Positions 17,936-26,096 of a stretch of 59,179 nt of DNA are shown in pieces. The DNA comes from Verrucomicrobiota bacterium (GTDB taxonomy: Bacteria > Verrucomicrobiota > Verrucomicrobiia > Opitutales > Opitutaceae). The DNA is taken from assembly GCA_016222805.1 (NCBI GenBank), contig JACRQG010000019.1:1-59179 (forward strand), read 5' to 3'. Numbering within the stretch: position 1 is the first letter of the stretch; each line of letters begins with the position of its first letter. Position numbers and translations under genes: made by a program. The notes beneath the pieces were generated by a model. That model was not told where the DNA came from. It ran no database searches and was given only the letters and a program-made list of their open reading frames with translations.

Positions 17936-18697
17936 TCAACCGTGGGCAAACGTCACGACGTCCAGGTCCCGCGCCCCGGCGCGGCGGAGCACCTGCGCGC
18001 AGCTGTTGAGCGTCGAGCCGGTGGTGAAAACGTCGTCGATGATGACATAGCGTAGACCGGGAGTAAGGGTGGCCCCGGCGGCGAGCGCAAAAGCATTCTT
18101 CAGGTTGGACATCCGGGTTCGCCGGTCGAATGCCGTCTGGCTGGCGGTGTCAACCTCCCGGCGCAGCACCGCCTCCACGCGGCACGGGCCGCCCGCCACT
18201 TCCGCAAGTTTTTCCGCCAGGAGTTGCGCCTGGTTGTAGCCGCGCTCGCGGGCCTTGCGGACATGCAGCGGCACCGGGACCAACACCGCCCCCCGAACGA
18301 GCTCGAGCACATGCTCTGCCCGGCGAAACACGCTGGCCATGTCCTCCAGCACCTGCAGGCCGCGATGGTACTTCAGTTCGATGACCAGGGAACGCGCCGG
18401 CCCCCGGAACAACACGGCCGTGCGCCCTTCCCCGAAGGCCGGATCGAGCCCGTCGCACTTCACGCACATCCGCGCCCCTTCGACCACCCCGTAGAACGGA
18501 TGGCCACAGGTGCGGCAGTGGGGCGGCTGCACGAACTCCAGTTGCCCGGCACACCGTCGGCACAGATGGCGAAACCCGCCCTCGTCCACTTTTGCGGTGG
18601 CATCAGTCTCCACCAGGGCCCGGCAATGGACACACGCCGGGGGAAAGACCACATCGCCCACCCCGCGCCAGAGACTGCGCATCATCGCCGAAGACAC
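17936..18697 (-). CDS. comF: ComF-family phosphoribosyltransferase-like protein
   Basis: A 253-aa protein with an N-terminal zinc-binding region carrying four CxxC pairs (CVHC, CRRC, CRTC, CVKC; residues about 22-81) and a C-terminal type I PRTase fold. The PRPP loop is YVIIDDVFTTGSTLNSC. The family's RGYNQAQLLA and ASQTAFDRRTRMSNLKNAF segments are present. ComF is linked to DNA uptake in naturally competent bacteria, but many homologues (also called GntX or YhgH) have no proven role. It lies 12 bp after truA and directly before accD. Confidence 0.9.
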   Translation of the reverse strand: MSSAMMRSLWRGVGDVVFPPACVHCRALVETDATAKVDEGGFRHLCRRCAGQLEFVQPPHCRTCGHPFYGVVEGARMCVKCDGLDPAFGEGRTAVLFRGPARSLVIELKYHRGLQVLEDMASVFRRAEHVLELVRGAVLVPVPLHVRKARERGYNQAQLLAEKLAEVAGGPCRVEAVLRREVDTASQTAFDRRTRMSNLKNAFALAAGATLTPGLRYVIIDDVFTTGSTLNSCAQVLRRAGARDLDVVTFAHG

Positions 18698-18708
18698 CGC
18701 GCCCTCCG

Positions 18709-19449
18709 TCAGTAGAAGACCTTGACCAGAAACAACCCCTGGGGCGGGGCCGTCTGGATCGCGGGGATTCGCTCCCCGGACTCCAGCAGCCGCCGGAGAT
18801 CGGCGACTCCCAGCCGCCCCTCTCCCACCGCCACTAGCGCGCCCACCAGGCTTCGCACCATCTTGTACAGGAACCCCGGCGACTCGGCAGTCACCTTGAT
18901 CCTCCGTCCCCGCACCCGCAAATCAAGCCGGCGCAGATCCCGCACGGTATCCTCCCGCTCCGGGCCGTTCACCGCGGTAAAGGCCCGGAAGTCATGCCGT
19001 CCCCGGAGCACCGCCGCCGCCGCGACCATCGCCCGCACGTCCAGGGGACGGAAGACCGTCCAGCAGTACGGCCGGGAAAACGGATCCGCGTCACCCAGGT
19101 GCAGGTGGTAAACGTAGCGCTTACCTTTGGCCTGAAAGCGGGAGTGGAAGTCTGCCGCCTCGGGCGTCGCCGCCTTGATCTGAATCGTCGGCGGAAGCCC
19201 CACCCGGAAGGCCGCCAGGAGTTTGTCCTTCCCGTGCCGCCAGTCGGCGTCGAAATGAAACACCTGGCCGAGGGCGTGCACGCCCGCATCCGTCCGCCCG
19301 CTCCCGTGGATGCGCACCGGCGCCTTGAAGATCTGGGCCAGCCGGGCCTCGATCACATCCTGCACCGCCGTCCCACCCGCCTGGCTCTGCCAGCCCGCAA
19401 AACCGGTGCCGTCATAGGCGCAGACACACTTCCACCGTTCGGCCTTCAC
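18709..19449 (-). CDS. truA: tRNA pseudouridine(38-40) synthase
   Basis: A 246-aa enzyme that isomerises uridines 38-40 in the anticodon stem-loop. The catalytic aspartate is Asp54 in GSGRTDAGVHALGQ. The N-terminal AYDGTGFAGWQ, the central SRFQAKGKRYVYHL and the C-terminal GFLYKMVRSLVGALVAVGEG motifs are all present. Its start overlaps the stop of ruvX by four bases, indicating translational coupling. Confidence 0.96.
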   Translation of the reverse strand: MKAERWKCVCAYDGTGFAGWQSQAGGTAVQDVIEARLAQIFKAPVRIHGSGRTDAGVHALGQVFHFDADWRHGKDKLLAAFRVGLPPTIQIKAATPEAADFHSRFQAKGKRYVYHLHLGDADPFSRPYCWTVFRPLDVRAMVAAAAVLRGRHDFRAFTAVNGPEREDTVRDLRRLDLRVRGRRIKVTAESPGFLYKMVRSLVGALVAVGEGRLGVADLRRLLESGERIPAIQTAPPQGLFLVKVFY

Positions 19450-19898
19450 GCCGTCTCCTCCGGGGTCGGTTCGTCCACGAGCGGGATCTTCTGGTTCAGG
19501 AAGTCCTGGAGAATCAGCGTGGCGGCACGCGAGTCGATCTTGCCGCTCGCGCGCACTTCGCGCCGTTGCTTCTTCCCGATCGTGGCCTCGGCCTCATAGC
19601 TGGTCAGCCGTTCATCCACCAGGTGCACCGGCAGGTGAAATTCCTGCTGCAGCCGGATCGCGAAGGCCTCCACCTCCTTGGCCTTGGGCCCGGGGGTGTC
19701 GTCCATGTTCAACGGGTGCCCCAACACCAGATCCGTGATGCGGCGCCCGCGAATGACCTCACCAAGGGCCGCCCAGCGCCGAGCCTCGTCCGCTTCGATC
19801 AGGGCCGGCAGGGGCGTCGCCACGCCGAGGTCGTCCCCGTAACTGAGGCCGATCCGCCGTGTTCCATGGTCAATGCCCAGGCAGCGCATCGGCCCCAT
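19446..19898 (-). CDS. ruvX: YqgF/RuvX-type Holliday-junction resolvase-like nuclease
   Basis: A 150-aa RNase H-fold protein, normal length for the family. The nucleotide- and metal-binding start is LGIDHGTRRIGLSYGD (Asp10), followed by LVLGHPLNMD, the VDERLTSYEAEATI segment and DSRAATLILQDFL, whose acidic residues complete the active site. In E. coli YqgF is needed for 16S rRNA 5'-end processing; elsewhere it is proposed as a resolvase. It is the first gene of the minus-strand run through ggt, 68 bp from and divergent to the MoeZ-like gene. The fourth codon is an alternative ATG. Confidence 0.92.
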   Translation of the reverse strand: MGPMRCLGIDHGTRRIGLSYGDDLGVATPLPALIEADEARRWAALGEVIRGRRITDLVLGHPLNMDDTPGPKAKEVEAFAIRLQQEFHLPVHLVDERLTSYEAEATIGKKQRREVRASGKIDSRAATLILQDFLNQKIPLVDEPTPEETA

Positions 19899-19966
19899 TT
19901 CGGCGGCCGTCGCCGGCGGCGCAATTTCAATTGCGGCATCTGGCCTTCCCGCTCTCCTTCCCGGCG

Positions 19967-21136
19967 ATGGCTGCGACGCCCGACTTCACTCCCGCCGAAC
20001 TGGTACGCTACCGGCGCCAGATCCTCCTGGAAGAGGTGGGCCTCGCCGGCCAGGCCCGGCTGGCGGCGGGGCGGGTGCTCGTCGTCGGTGCCGGCGGCCT
20101 GGGCAGCCCGGCCGCCCTTTATCTGGCGGCCGCCGGAGTCGGAACTCTCGGCATCGCCGATTTCGATCGCGTCGAGTTGCACAACCTGCACCGCCAATTG
20201 CTGCACGACGACCGCGCCCTTGGGGAACCGAAGGTTGCCTCCGCCGCGCGCCGCCTGCAGGGCACCAACCCCGAAATCGAGATCGTCACCCACGGCGATG
20301 GGATCACCCCGGCCAACGCCGTGGCGCTGTTCTCCCAATACGACGTCATCGTCGACGGCACGGACAACTTCACCGCCCGCTACCTCAATAACGACGCGGC
20401 CTTCTTCGCCCGGCGTCCACTCGTGCATGGCAGCGTCTTCAAATTCGAGGGGCAGGTGACCGTCTTCGACCCCGCCCGTGGAGGCCCCTGCGGTCGTTGT
20501 CTGTTTCCAGAGCCGCCTCCGGCCGGATCTGTGCCGGGCTGCGCCGAGGCTGGCGTGCTGGGAGCGGTCTGCGGTGTCGTCGGCAGTCTGCAGGCGATCG
20601 AAGCGCTCAAACTGCTGGTCGGCGCCGGCGACACCCTGCACGGCCGGCTTCTCACCTACAATGCCCTCCGCCCGGCCTTCTCCTGCCTGGCGCTGTCGGC
20701 CGATCCCGCCTGCCCCCTCTGCGGTCGCACCCCGAGGATCACCAGCGTCAGCACCGCGACGGTGACCGGACCGACCTGCGCCCCTGTTCCCATGCCCCCA
20801 TCCGACGCCACCTATCCCCTTGAAGTCACCGTCCAGGAAGCGAGACACCTTCACCTGGCCGACCCGACCAGGGTCCAAATCGTGGATGTGCGCGAGGCCT
20901 TCGAACTCGCCATCTGCCGTCTGGACGGCGCTGAACACATCCCGATGCGGGAGATTCCGGAACGGGTCGAAACGCTCCCCCGCGACCGCCACCTGCTCAT
21001 CCTTTGCCACTCCGGAGGCCGGAGCCGGCGCGTGACTGATTTCCTGCGGGCCCGGGGTCTGTCCGCCGTGAGCAACATCGCCGGCGGCATCGACGCGTGG
21101 GCCCGGGAGATCGATCCTTCCCTCCGCCGCTATTAA
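19967..21136 (+). CDS. moeZ: MoeZ-like adenylyltransferase/sulfurtransferase (ThiF domain plus rhodanese)
   Basis: A 389-aa E1-like enzyme from the ATG at 19967. An in-frame ATG at 19859 would start within ruvX on the opposite strand. The N-terminal ThiF/MoeB domain (1-255) has the nucleotide loop VLVVGAGGLGSPAALYL, DFDRVELHNLHRQ, VDGTDNFTARYLNND and a zinc site from CGRC plus CPLC. The C-terminal rhodanese domain (about 285-385) has the active loop LCHSGGRSRR with the persulfide cysteine. This architecture adenylates and thiolates the C-terminal glycine of MoaD/ThiS-like sulfur carriers for molybdopterin, thiamine or cysteine synthesis. No carrier gene is adjacent, so the pathway is open. 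Confidence 0.9.
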   Translation: MAATPDFTPAELVRYRRQILLEEVGLAGQARLAAGRVLVVGAGGLGSPAALYLAAAGVGTLGIADFDRVELHNLHRQLLHDDRALGEPKVASAARRLQGTNPEIEIVTHGDGITPANAVALFSQYDVIVDGTDNFTARYLNNDAAFFARRPLVHGSVFKFEGQVTVFDPARGGPCGRCLFPEPPPAGSVPGCAEAGVLGAVCGVVGSLQAIEALKLLVGAGDTLHGRLLTYNALRPAFSCLALSADPACPLCGRTPRITSVSTATVTGPTCAPVPMPPSDATYPLEVTVQEARHLHLADPTRVQIVDVREAFELAICRLDGAEHIPMREIPERVETLPRDRHLLILCHSGGRSRRVTDFLRARGLSAVSNIAGGIDAWAREIDPSLRRY

Positions 21137-21169
21137 CCGCGGAAGCCCTGGCCAGATTCCCGATGCGCC

Positions 21170-22084
21170 TCAGGTCCGCAGTTCCGGCCGGCGCCGGGAA
21201 ACCTCCTCCGCCTCGCGTTCCAGCGCGGCGCCCAGGCGCGCTGTGACCGTCCCGGCGCCCACCCGGAAGCGCCACTCGTCGATCTCCGCCACCGGTGTGA
21301 CGCCCTTCGTCGTGGACAGAAGAAAACACTCCTCGCTGCCAGCGAGGTCCCCCGGAGTCAGCGATTGCTCGGCGACCGACAGGCCGAGGCTGCCCGCGAG
21401 GCGCCCCAATACGATGCCGCGCGTGATGCCTTCCAGGATTCCCGCATCGAGCCGGGGTGTGACCACTGTTCCCTGAATGACAAAGCCGATATTCGAGGTC
21501 GAAGCTTCGGTGATCTCGCCGCGCTGGTTCAGCATCACCACTTCATCGGCGCCACGGGCCCGGGCTTCGCGCAGGCCCAGGATATTGTTTAGGTAGTTGC
21601 CGGTCTTCCAGGCGGGACTCAGGCACTCCACCGGATTGCGCCGCAACGTGTGTGCCAGCGCCAGGCGCAGGCCCCGCTCCTGCACGGCCGGAGAATTTAC
21701 CGGGCAGGGCTGCACCAGCAGCACGAACTGCGACTCGTCCGCCAAGGCTGGATCCAACCCGATCGGGCCGCCCCCGCGGGAAACCTGCAAGCGGACATAG
21801 AGTTCCCCGGTGAATCCCGTCGCCCCGCGGAATGCCGCCGTGGTGCGCAACACCTCCTCCAGAATGCGATCGCGGCTCCACGGCAAGGACAGATGGAGGG
21901 CGGCCGCGGAGCGTTCCAGGCGGCTCCAATGCTCCTCCCACGCAAACAAGACGCGGTGGTAGGTGCGCCACACCTCGTAGATCGCATCGCCGTAGAGGAA
22001 CCCGCGGTTCAGCGGCGCCAGGGCCGGTTCATGTGCCGGGTGCAGCCGGCCGTCGGTGTTTGCCTGGATGTACGGGAGCGACAT
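21170..22084 (-). CDS. class IV aminotransferase (branched-chain / D-amino-acid type)
   Basis: A 304-aa fold-type IV PLP enzyme from the ATG at 22084; a longer in-frame start at 22129 would include the terminator stretch. Typical landmarks are LNRGFLYGDAIYEVWRTY, the Schiff-base lysine Lys160 in SPAWKTGNYLNNI, the phosphate-binding EITEASTSNIGFV and the C-terminal EECFLLSTTKGVTPV. The ALYGD-like motif and short length resemble D-alanine aminotransferase or aminodeoxychorismate lyase as much as IlvE, so substrate and symbol are left open. It is convergent with moeZ. Confidence 0.88.
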   Translation of the reverse strand: MSLPYIQANTDGRLHPAHEPALAPLNRGFLYGDAIYEVWRTYHRVLFAWEEHWSRLERSAAALHLSLPWSRDRILEEVLRTTAAFRGATGFTGELYVRLQVSRGGGPIGLDPALADESQFVLLVQPCPVNSPAVQERGLRLALAHTLRRNPVECLSPAWKTGNYLNNILGLREARARGADEVVMLNQRGEITEASTSNIGFVIQGTVVTPRLDAGILEGITRGIVLGRLAGSLGLSVAEQSLTPGDLAGSEECFLLSTTKGVTPVAEIDEWRFRVGAGTVTARLGAALEREAEEVSRRRPELRT

Positions 22085-22133
22085 GGCGGAGTCGCACTTT
22101 TCGCGTTCCCGACCAATCCCCAAGCACAAAAAA

Positions 22134-22155
22134 ACCCCCGTCCGAGGACGGGGGT
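22134..22155 (-). terminator. rho-independent terminator
   Basis: On the minus strand ACCCCCGTCC pairs with GGACGGGGGT around a very short loop, followed by seven Ts. It lies 25 bp after the stop codon of the AT-hook/HTH gene and upstream of the class IV aminotransferase, separating the two. Confidence 0.93.
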
Positions 22156-22179
22156 GGAAAATCGACCGCTGGAATCCGC

Positions 22180-22566
22180 CTAGCGCTTCGCGACCAGGCC
22201 GAGCGCCTTCTTGATATTCTGGACGCTCGGGAGGGAGATCCCGACCGCCTTGGCGATTTCCGCGCCGGTCTTGCCGGCCTCGACGAGCTTCTTCACCTCG
22301 GCGCGCGTGGCATCCGTGATGACGGCGCGCTTGCGGCGCTTCTTCGCCCCGGGAGGCCGACCCGGGCCCCGGGCGCGGCGGGCCTTGCGACCGAGCTTGG
22401 TTCCGCAGGCTTCCGCGACGGCCGCGACGAAATCGGCGGCGGACTCGAAGCCATACTTGGCGGGCAGCGCCGCCAGCTCCTTGCTCAGTTCGTTTTGGAT
22501 GGATTTCTCCAGGTTCGCGAGTTTCGCGCGAGCCGCTTCCAATTCCTTTAGTTTTTCCGGTAACAT
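22180..22566 (-). CDS. small AT-hook / helix-turn-helix DNA-binding protein
   Basis: A 128-aa basic protein. Residues 1-33 form a charged coiled coil (LKELEAARAKLANLEKSI). Residues 36-56 (AKYGFESAADFVAAVAEACG) recall the linker region of H-NS-like proteins. Residues 66-80 contain an AT-hook, GPGRPPGAKKRRKR. The C-terminal 85-128 forms a predicted HTH (KTGAEIAKAVGISLPSVQNI) of the Hin/resolvase-tail type. The combination predicts an oligomerising, DNA-bridging nucleoid protein or regulator. It is monocistronic with its own terminator, and a strong inverted repeat sits just before its start codon, suggesting self-regulation. No close named relative is recognised. Confidence 0.8.
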   Translation of the reverse strand: MLPEKLKELEAARAKLANLEKSIQNELSKELAALPAKYGFESAADFVAAVAEACGTKLGRKARRARGPGRPPGAKKRRKRAVITDATRAEVKKLVEAGKTGAEIAKAVGISLPSVQNIKKALGLVAKR

Positions 22567-22883
22567 AGGGATATCACTGTGCGCTGCTATAAGCCTATAG
22601 CAAGCGCATATAATCCCCTAGTTCGCTTTCGCGCGGCCGCGATATACATGATCACAGCCGGTCGCCGCGCCAAACGAAACCGGCGCCTGGTTCGAACGTC
22701 CGCGGACGCCCGGGGCGCAGGCGCCGCCCAACACTCCTCCGCACCCGGCGCGACATCCGTACCTATTATATTACCCGCGAAAGCACCTGATTATTTTTCC
22801 GGTCCACGCCAGGCACGGCGTGGCGTAATATCACGCCCGTCGGTCGCGAGACGGTGTCACTCCTGGCCCGACCGCCCTCGCGG
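22567..22883. promoter_or_regulatory. AT-richer intergenic region upstream of the AT-hook gene
   Basis: This 317-base gap is the most AT-rich intergenic stretch in the window at its two ends. It carries the inverted repeat at 22580-22608, then a second hairpin, CCACGCC...GGCGTGG, near 22805-22824. The latter is flanked by ATATTAC (near 22767) and GTAATAT (near 22825) in inverted order. It is the presumed promoter region of the minus-strand DNA-binding gene. No gene is seen. Confidence 0.5.
22580..22608. promoter_or_regulatory. inverted repeat, possible operator
   Basis: TGCGCTGCTATA, loop AGCC, then TATAGCAAGCGCA: the two arms are reverse complements apart from one extra base in the right arm. 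It begins 13 bp upstream of the ATG at 22566 and overlaps TATA-like hexamers that could be the -10 element. This is an autoregulatory operator candidate. Confidence 0.5.
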
Positions 22884-23675
22884 TCAAATCGTCATCGCGT
22901 GGTACCCGCCGTCGACGACGAACTCGGAGCCGGTGATGAACCCGCCCGCGCCGTCGCTCGCCAGCAGCAGCGTCGCGCCGACCAACTCCCGCGCCTCGCC
23001 AAACCGCTTCATCGGCGTGTGTCCCATGATGGAGGCGACGCGGTCCGGCGAGAGGATCTTGCGATTCTGCTCCGCGGGGAAGAAGCCGGGCACCAGCGTA
23101 TTAACCCGCACCTTGTGCGGCGCCCACTCGCGGGCGAGGTTCTTCGACAGGTTGTGCACCGCGGCCTTCGTCGCCGAGTACGTGAACACCCGGGACAGCG
23201 GCACGATGCCCGACATCGAGCCCAGGTTGATGATGGAGCCCCCCTGTCCACGATCGACCAGGTACTTGCCGAAAATCTGGCAGCCGAGGAACACCCCCTT
23301 CAGGTTGATGCGCACGATCCGGTCAAACTCCTCCTCGCCGATGTCGACGAACGGCGTGGCCGAGTTGACCCCGGCGCCGTTCACCACGATGTCGACCCGT
23401 CCGGATCGCGCGAGCACCGTGGCCAGCAAACCCTGCAGGGCGGCCTTTTCGCTCGCCTCGGCCGAAACGAAGTAGCCCTTGCCGCCGCCGGCCGCCATCC
23501 GCTCCAGGCGCGGTTTGGCCTTCTCCTCGTTCCGCCCCACCAGCACGACCTCGGCGCCGGCGCCCGCCATCCCCTCCGCCATCGCCCCGCACAGCTCGCC
23601 CGTGCCGCCGATCACGACCGCCACTTTGCCGGTCAGGGAGAAGAGAGAATTCAGGTATTCGGAAGGAGTGCTCAT
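22884..23675 (-). CDS. SDR-family oxidoreductase, likely D-fructuronate/mannonate type
   Basis: A 263-aa classical short-chain dehydrogenase. The nucleotide-binding loop is [17 protein letters not shown] (residues 20-36, a variant of TGxxxGIG), followed by VNGAGVN at 98. The catalytic triad is Ser153, Tyr166 and Lys170 ([19 protein letters not shown]). [14 protein letters not shown] and the C-terminal [15 protein letters not shown] are typical. The GTGELCG loop and overall pattern recall SDRs annotated as D-mannonate (fructuronate) oxidoreductase in uronate catabolism, but the substrate cannot be fixed by sequence. It is followed on the same strand side by the RbsD/FucU gene upstream. Confidence 0.85.
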   Translation of the reverse strand: MSTPSEYLNSLFSLTGKVAVVIGGTGELCGAMAEGMAGAGAEVVLVGRNEEKAKPRLERMAAGGGKGYFVSAEASEKAALQGLLATVLARSGRVDIVVNGAGVNSATPFVDIGEEEFDRIVRINLKGVFLGCQIFGKYLVDRGQGGSIINLGSMSGIVPLSRVFTYSATKAAVHNLSKNLAREWAPHKVRVNTLVPGFFPAEQNRKILSPDRVASIMGHTPMKRFGEARELVGATLLLASDGAGGFITGSEFVVDGGYHAMTI

Positions 23676-23790
23676 GAGTTGAGGCCCGCATCACAAAAGC
23701 CCGCCGCCGGATGAGGCAACGGGAAACCGCGCGCGCCGTTCGACGACACGGAACACCCCTTCCAACCGCGGGGACGGCCGACCGCCGTCC

Positions 23791-24180
23791 TCAGCCGGAA
23801 ATCAGCACCAGGTTGGCGTACTGAATCGTGTCACCCGTCCGGATGAGACCGATGGCTCCCGGCACGCGCCGCTTGAACTCCACGTGCGGCTCGTGCGTGA
23901 GACGCGTCCCTCGCAACGCTTCCGCGAAGGCCCGCCGCGTTGTCGGCGTATTCTCGCGCAGGAACTCCTGCGCCATGTACGCTTCCGCCACCACGAAATT
24001 CGCCCGCACCGCCGCCACCACCTGGAGGACCGTGGGAATCCCGTCGACCAGCGAGAGGTCGACCGTCTCCAGCCCCGGCCACGAAGGGAACCCGCGATCC
24101 GCGATCACCAGCGCATTGGTGTGCCGGACGCGGGCCAGCAGGGAAAGCACGTGCGGATTGAGGAGGCCGGTCTTCAGCAT
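23791..24180 (-). CDS. RbsD/FucU-family sugar mutarotase
   Basis: A 129-aa protein of typical family length. It interconverts anomers or ring forms of monosaccharides such as ribose or fucose. The conserved catalytic His20 lies in RVRHTNALVIADRGFP, with the DRGFP segment and the C-terminal YANLVLISG (Tyr and Asn positions conserved). It is 115 bp upstream of the SDR on the same strand and may feed the same sugar pathway. The exact sugar (D-ribose versus L-fucose) is undetermined. Confidence 0.87.
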   Translation of the reverse strand: MLKTGLLNPHVLSLLARVRHTNALVIADRGFPSWPGLETVDLSLVDGIPTVLQVVAAVRANFVVAEAYMAQEFLRENTPTTRRAFAEALRGTRLTHEPHVEFKRRVPGAIGLIRTGDTIQYANLVLISG

Positions 24181-24276
24181 GCGTGGACCCTAGGGAGCAG
24201 TTCGCCCGAAAACCAGCGCGATTCCGCGGCTCGGCATCCAGCTTGCCGCGCCAGCGCCGGCGCCTTTAGTCGCCTC

Positions 24277-25101
24277 ATGCCCCGCATTCCGCTGGAGGAC
24301 AATTTCAACGACGTCATCAACAAGGCCCAACGCGGGCTGAAGATCACCGACGATGACCTCGCCCGGCGGGCGGAGGTGTCGCTCGAGGATCTAACCGCCG
24401 TCAAGGCGGGCAAACCCATCGACGCCGTTCTCCGACGCGTGGCCCGGCACCTGCGCCTCTCTCCTGACGCGCTTGAAGCCCTCGCCCACAAACGGTGGTA
24501 CCCGCAGATTCCCGAGTTCCCCCGGGGGTTCGCGGCGTTCAACACCCCGCACGGCGACATGACCGTCAACAGCTACCTCATCTGGGACCCGCGCGCCGGA
24601 CTTGCCGCCGCCTTCGACACCGGGGCGACTTGCCAGGGGATGCTGGACCTCCTGGACGCCGAGCGCCTGACGCTGCGGTATGTCTTCCTCACCCACACTC
24701 ACGCAGATCACGTGGCGGACCTCGAACGGCTGGCGGCGTCCACCGGCGCGGAAGTCTGGTCCAGCGAACTCGAACCCGCCCCGCGGGTCGGCGCCCGGAC
24801 CTTTCGAGAGAACGCCCACTTCCACGTGGGAGAGATTGCGATCAAGACCCTCCTCACCCATGGCCATTCGCCGGGCATGACCACCTATTACGTCACCGGC
24901 CTGAGCTGGCCGCTCGCCGTCGTGGGCGACGCGATCTTCGCCAGCTCGATGGGCGGCAGCGCGACCCATTTTGCGGACCAGTTCCGCAATAACCGCACCA
25001 AGATTCTCACCTTGCCCCGCGATACCGTACTGGCACCGGGCCACGGGCCCCTCACCACCCTGGCCCAGGAAAAGCACCACAATCCCTTCTTTGCCCGGTA
25101 G
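24277..25101 (+). CDS. metallo-beta-lactamase-fold hydrolase fused to an N-terminal HTH domain
   Basis: A 274-aa protein from the ATG at 24277. Residues 1-75 form an XRE-like helix-turn-helix (ITDDDLARRAEVSLEDLTAVKAG then LRRVARHLRLSPDALEAL). Residues 85-270 form an MBL domain with all expected ligands: His140, His142, Asp144 and His145 in THTHADH, His197 in THGHSPG, Asp218 in VVGDAIF and His256 in PGHGPLT. This is a glyoxalase II-like ligand set. The protein is cytosolic. An HTH in the same chain suggests either a regulator that senses a metabolite or a degenerate HTH used for oligomerisation. It is followed 67 bp later by a dehydrogenase on the same strand. Confidence 0.85.
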   Translation: MPRIPLEDNFNDVINKAQRGLKITDDDLARRAEVSLEDLTAVKAGKPIDAVLRRVARHLRLSPDALEALAHKRWYPQIPEFPRGFAAFNTPHGDMTVNSYLIWDPRAGLAAAFDTGATCQGMLDLLDAERLTLRYVFLTHTHADHVADLERLAASTGAEVWSSELEPAPRVGARTFRENAHFHVGEIAIKTLLTHGHSPGMTTYYVTGLSWPLAVVGDAIFASSMGGSATHFADQFRNNRTKILTLPRDTVLAPGHGPLTTLAQEKHHNPFFAR

Positions 25102-25168
25102 GCACCCCTCGCTCCCGGACCCCGGATTCTTGAATACCCACCCCCATCCCTCCGTCCCACCAACCTCC

Positions 25169-26053
25169 ATGACCGCACGCATCGCTTTTGTCGGGGTCGG
25201 CCGCATGGGCGCCAACATGGCGCGCCGCCTCAAGGACTGCGGCTTTCCCGTGACAGCCGTCCACGACACCCACCTGCCCGCGGCCGCCGAACTCGCCCGT
25301 GAGCTCGGCGCGGTCGCCGCCCCGACCCTGGCCGCCGTTACCGCCGCGGCGGACGTCATCTTCACCGTTGTTTCCGACGACGCGGCGCAGCTCGCGATCT
25401 TCGCCCCAACCGGCGATTCCCTGCTCACCGGCGCCTCCGGACGCTGCTTCGTCAACTGCGCCACGGTCTCGCCCGCCACCCACCTGGAGGTGGAACGGCG
25501 CGCCCGCCGGGTGGGCGCGATTACCCTGGAAGGTTGCATGGCATCATCGATCCCCCAGGCCCGGGCCGGCACGCTCTACCTCATGTGCGGGGGGGATCCC
25601 GGCGGCTTCGAACGGGTGCGGCCGATCCTCGAGAAGCTCAGCTCCGCGCTGCGTTACATCGGCCCCACCGGACAGGCGGCGCAGGTGAAGGCCCTCGTGA
25701 ACATGGTCATGAACATCAACACGGCCGGGCTCGCCGAAGGTCTCGGCCTCGGCGCCGCCCTGGGGCTCGATCTCACCATGCTGCGCGAGGTGTTTGCCCA
25801 GACCGGGGCGGCCTCGCAGGTCCTGAAGACCGATGGCGAGGACATGCAGAATCGAGCCCACGATTGCTACTTCTCGGCAGCCCACGCCGCCAAGGACTCC
25901 ACGATTGCCTGGACACTTGGCGCCCAGGCCGGGCTGCACCTGCCGCTCGCCGCCGCCACCCGGCAGCAGTACGAGCGCATGGTGGCCCTAGGTCTTGGCC
26001 AGCTCGACAAGAGCGGAATCGCGGAACTCACCTTCAAGGGACGCCACGCCTGA
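25169..26053 (+). CDS. 3-hydroxyisobutyrate dehydrogenase-family oxidoreductase
   Basis: A 294-aa NAD(P)-dependent beta-hydroxyacid dehydrogenase. The Rossmann loop is FVGVGRMGANMARRL (residues 7-21). The substrate-binding MASSIPQARAGTLYLMCGG, the catalytic Lys174 in GPTGQAAQVKALVNM and Asn178 follow the family pattern, and KDSTIAWTLG is the cofactor-side helix. Members reduce or oxidise 3-hydroxyisobutyrate, tartronate semialdehyde, glyoxylate or succinic semialdehyde. Neighbouring sugar enzymes make tartronate-semialdehyde reduction plausible, but this is inference. Confidence 0.88.
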   Translation: MTARIAFVGVGRMGANMARRLKDCGFPVTAVHDTHLPAAAELARELGAVAAPTLAAVTAAADVIFTVVSDDAAQLAIFAPTGDSLLTGASGRCFVNCATVSPATHLEVERRARRVGAITLEGCMASSIPQARAGTLYLMCGGDPGGFERVRPILEKLSSALRYIGPTGQAAQVKALVNMVMNINTAGLAEGLGLGAALGLDLTMLREVFAQTGAASQVLKTDGEDMQNRAHDCYFSAAHAAKDSTIAWTLGAQAGLHLPLAAATRQQYERMVALGLGQLDKSGIAELTFKGRHA

Positions 26054-26096
26054 CCTCATCCGCGCTGTTTTCCGGCACCTCCCTCCGGCCTTCGTC

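Noticed and set aside
22805-22824. CCACGCC...GGCGTGG hairpin as a terminator
   Set aside because: No T-tract follows on either strand; it is left as part of the regulatory region.
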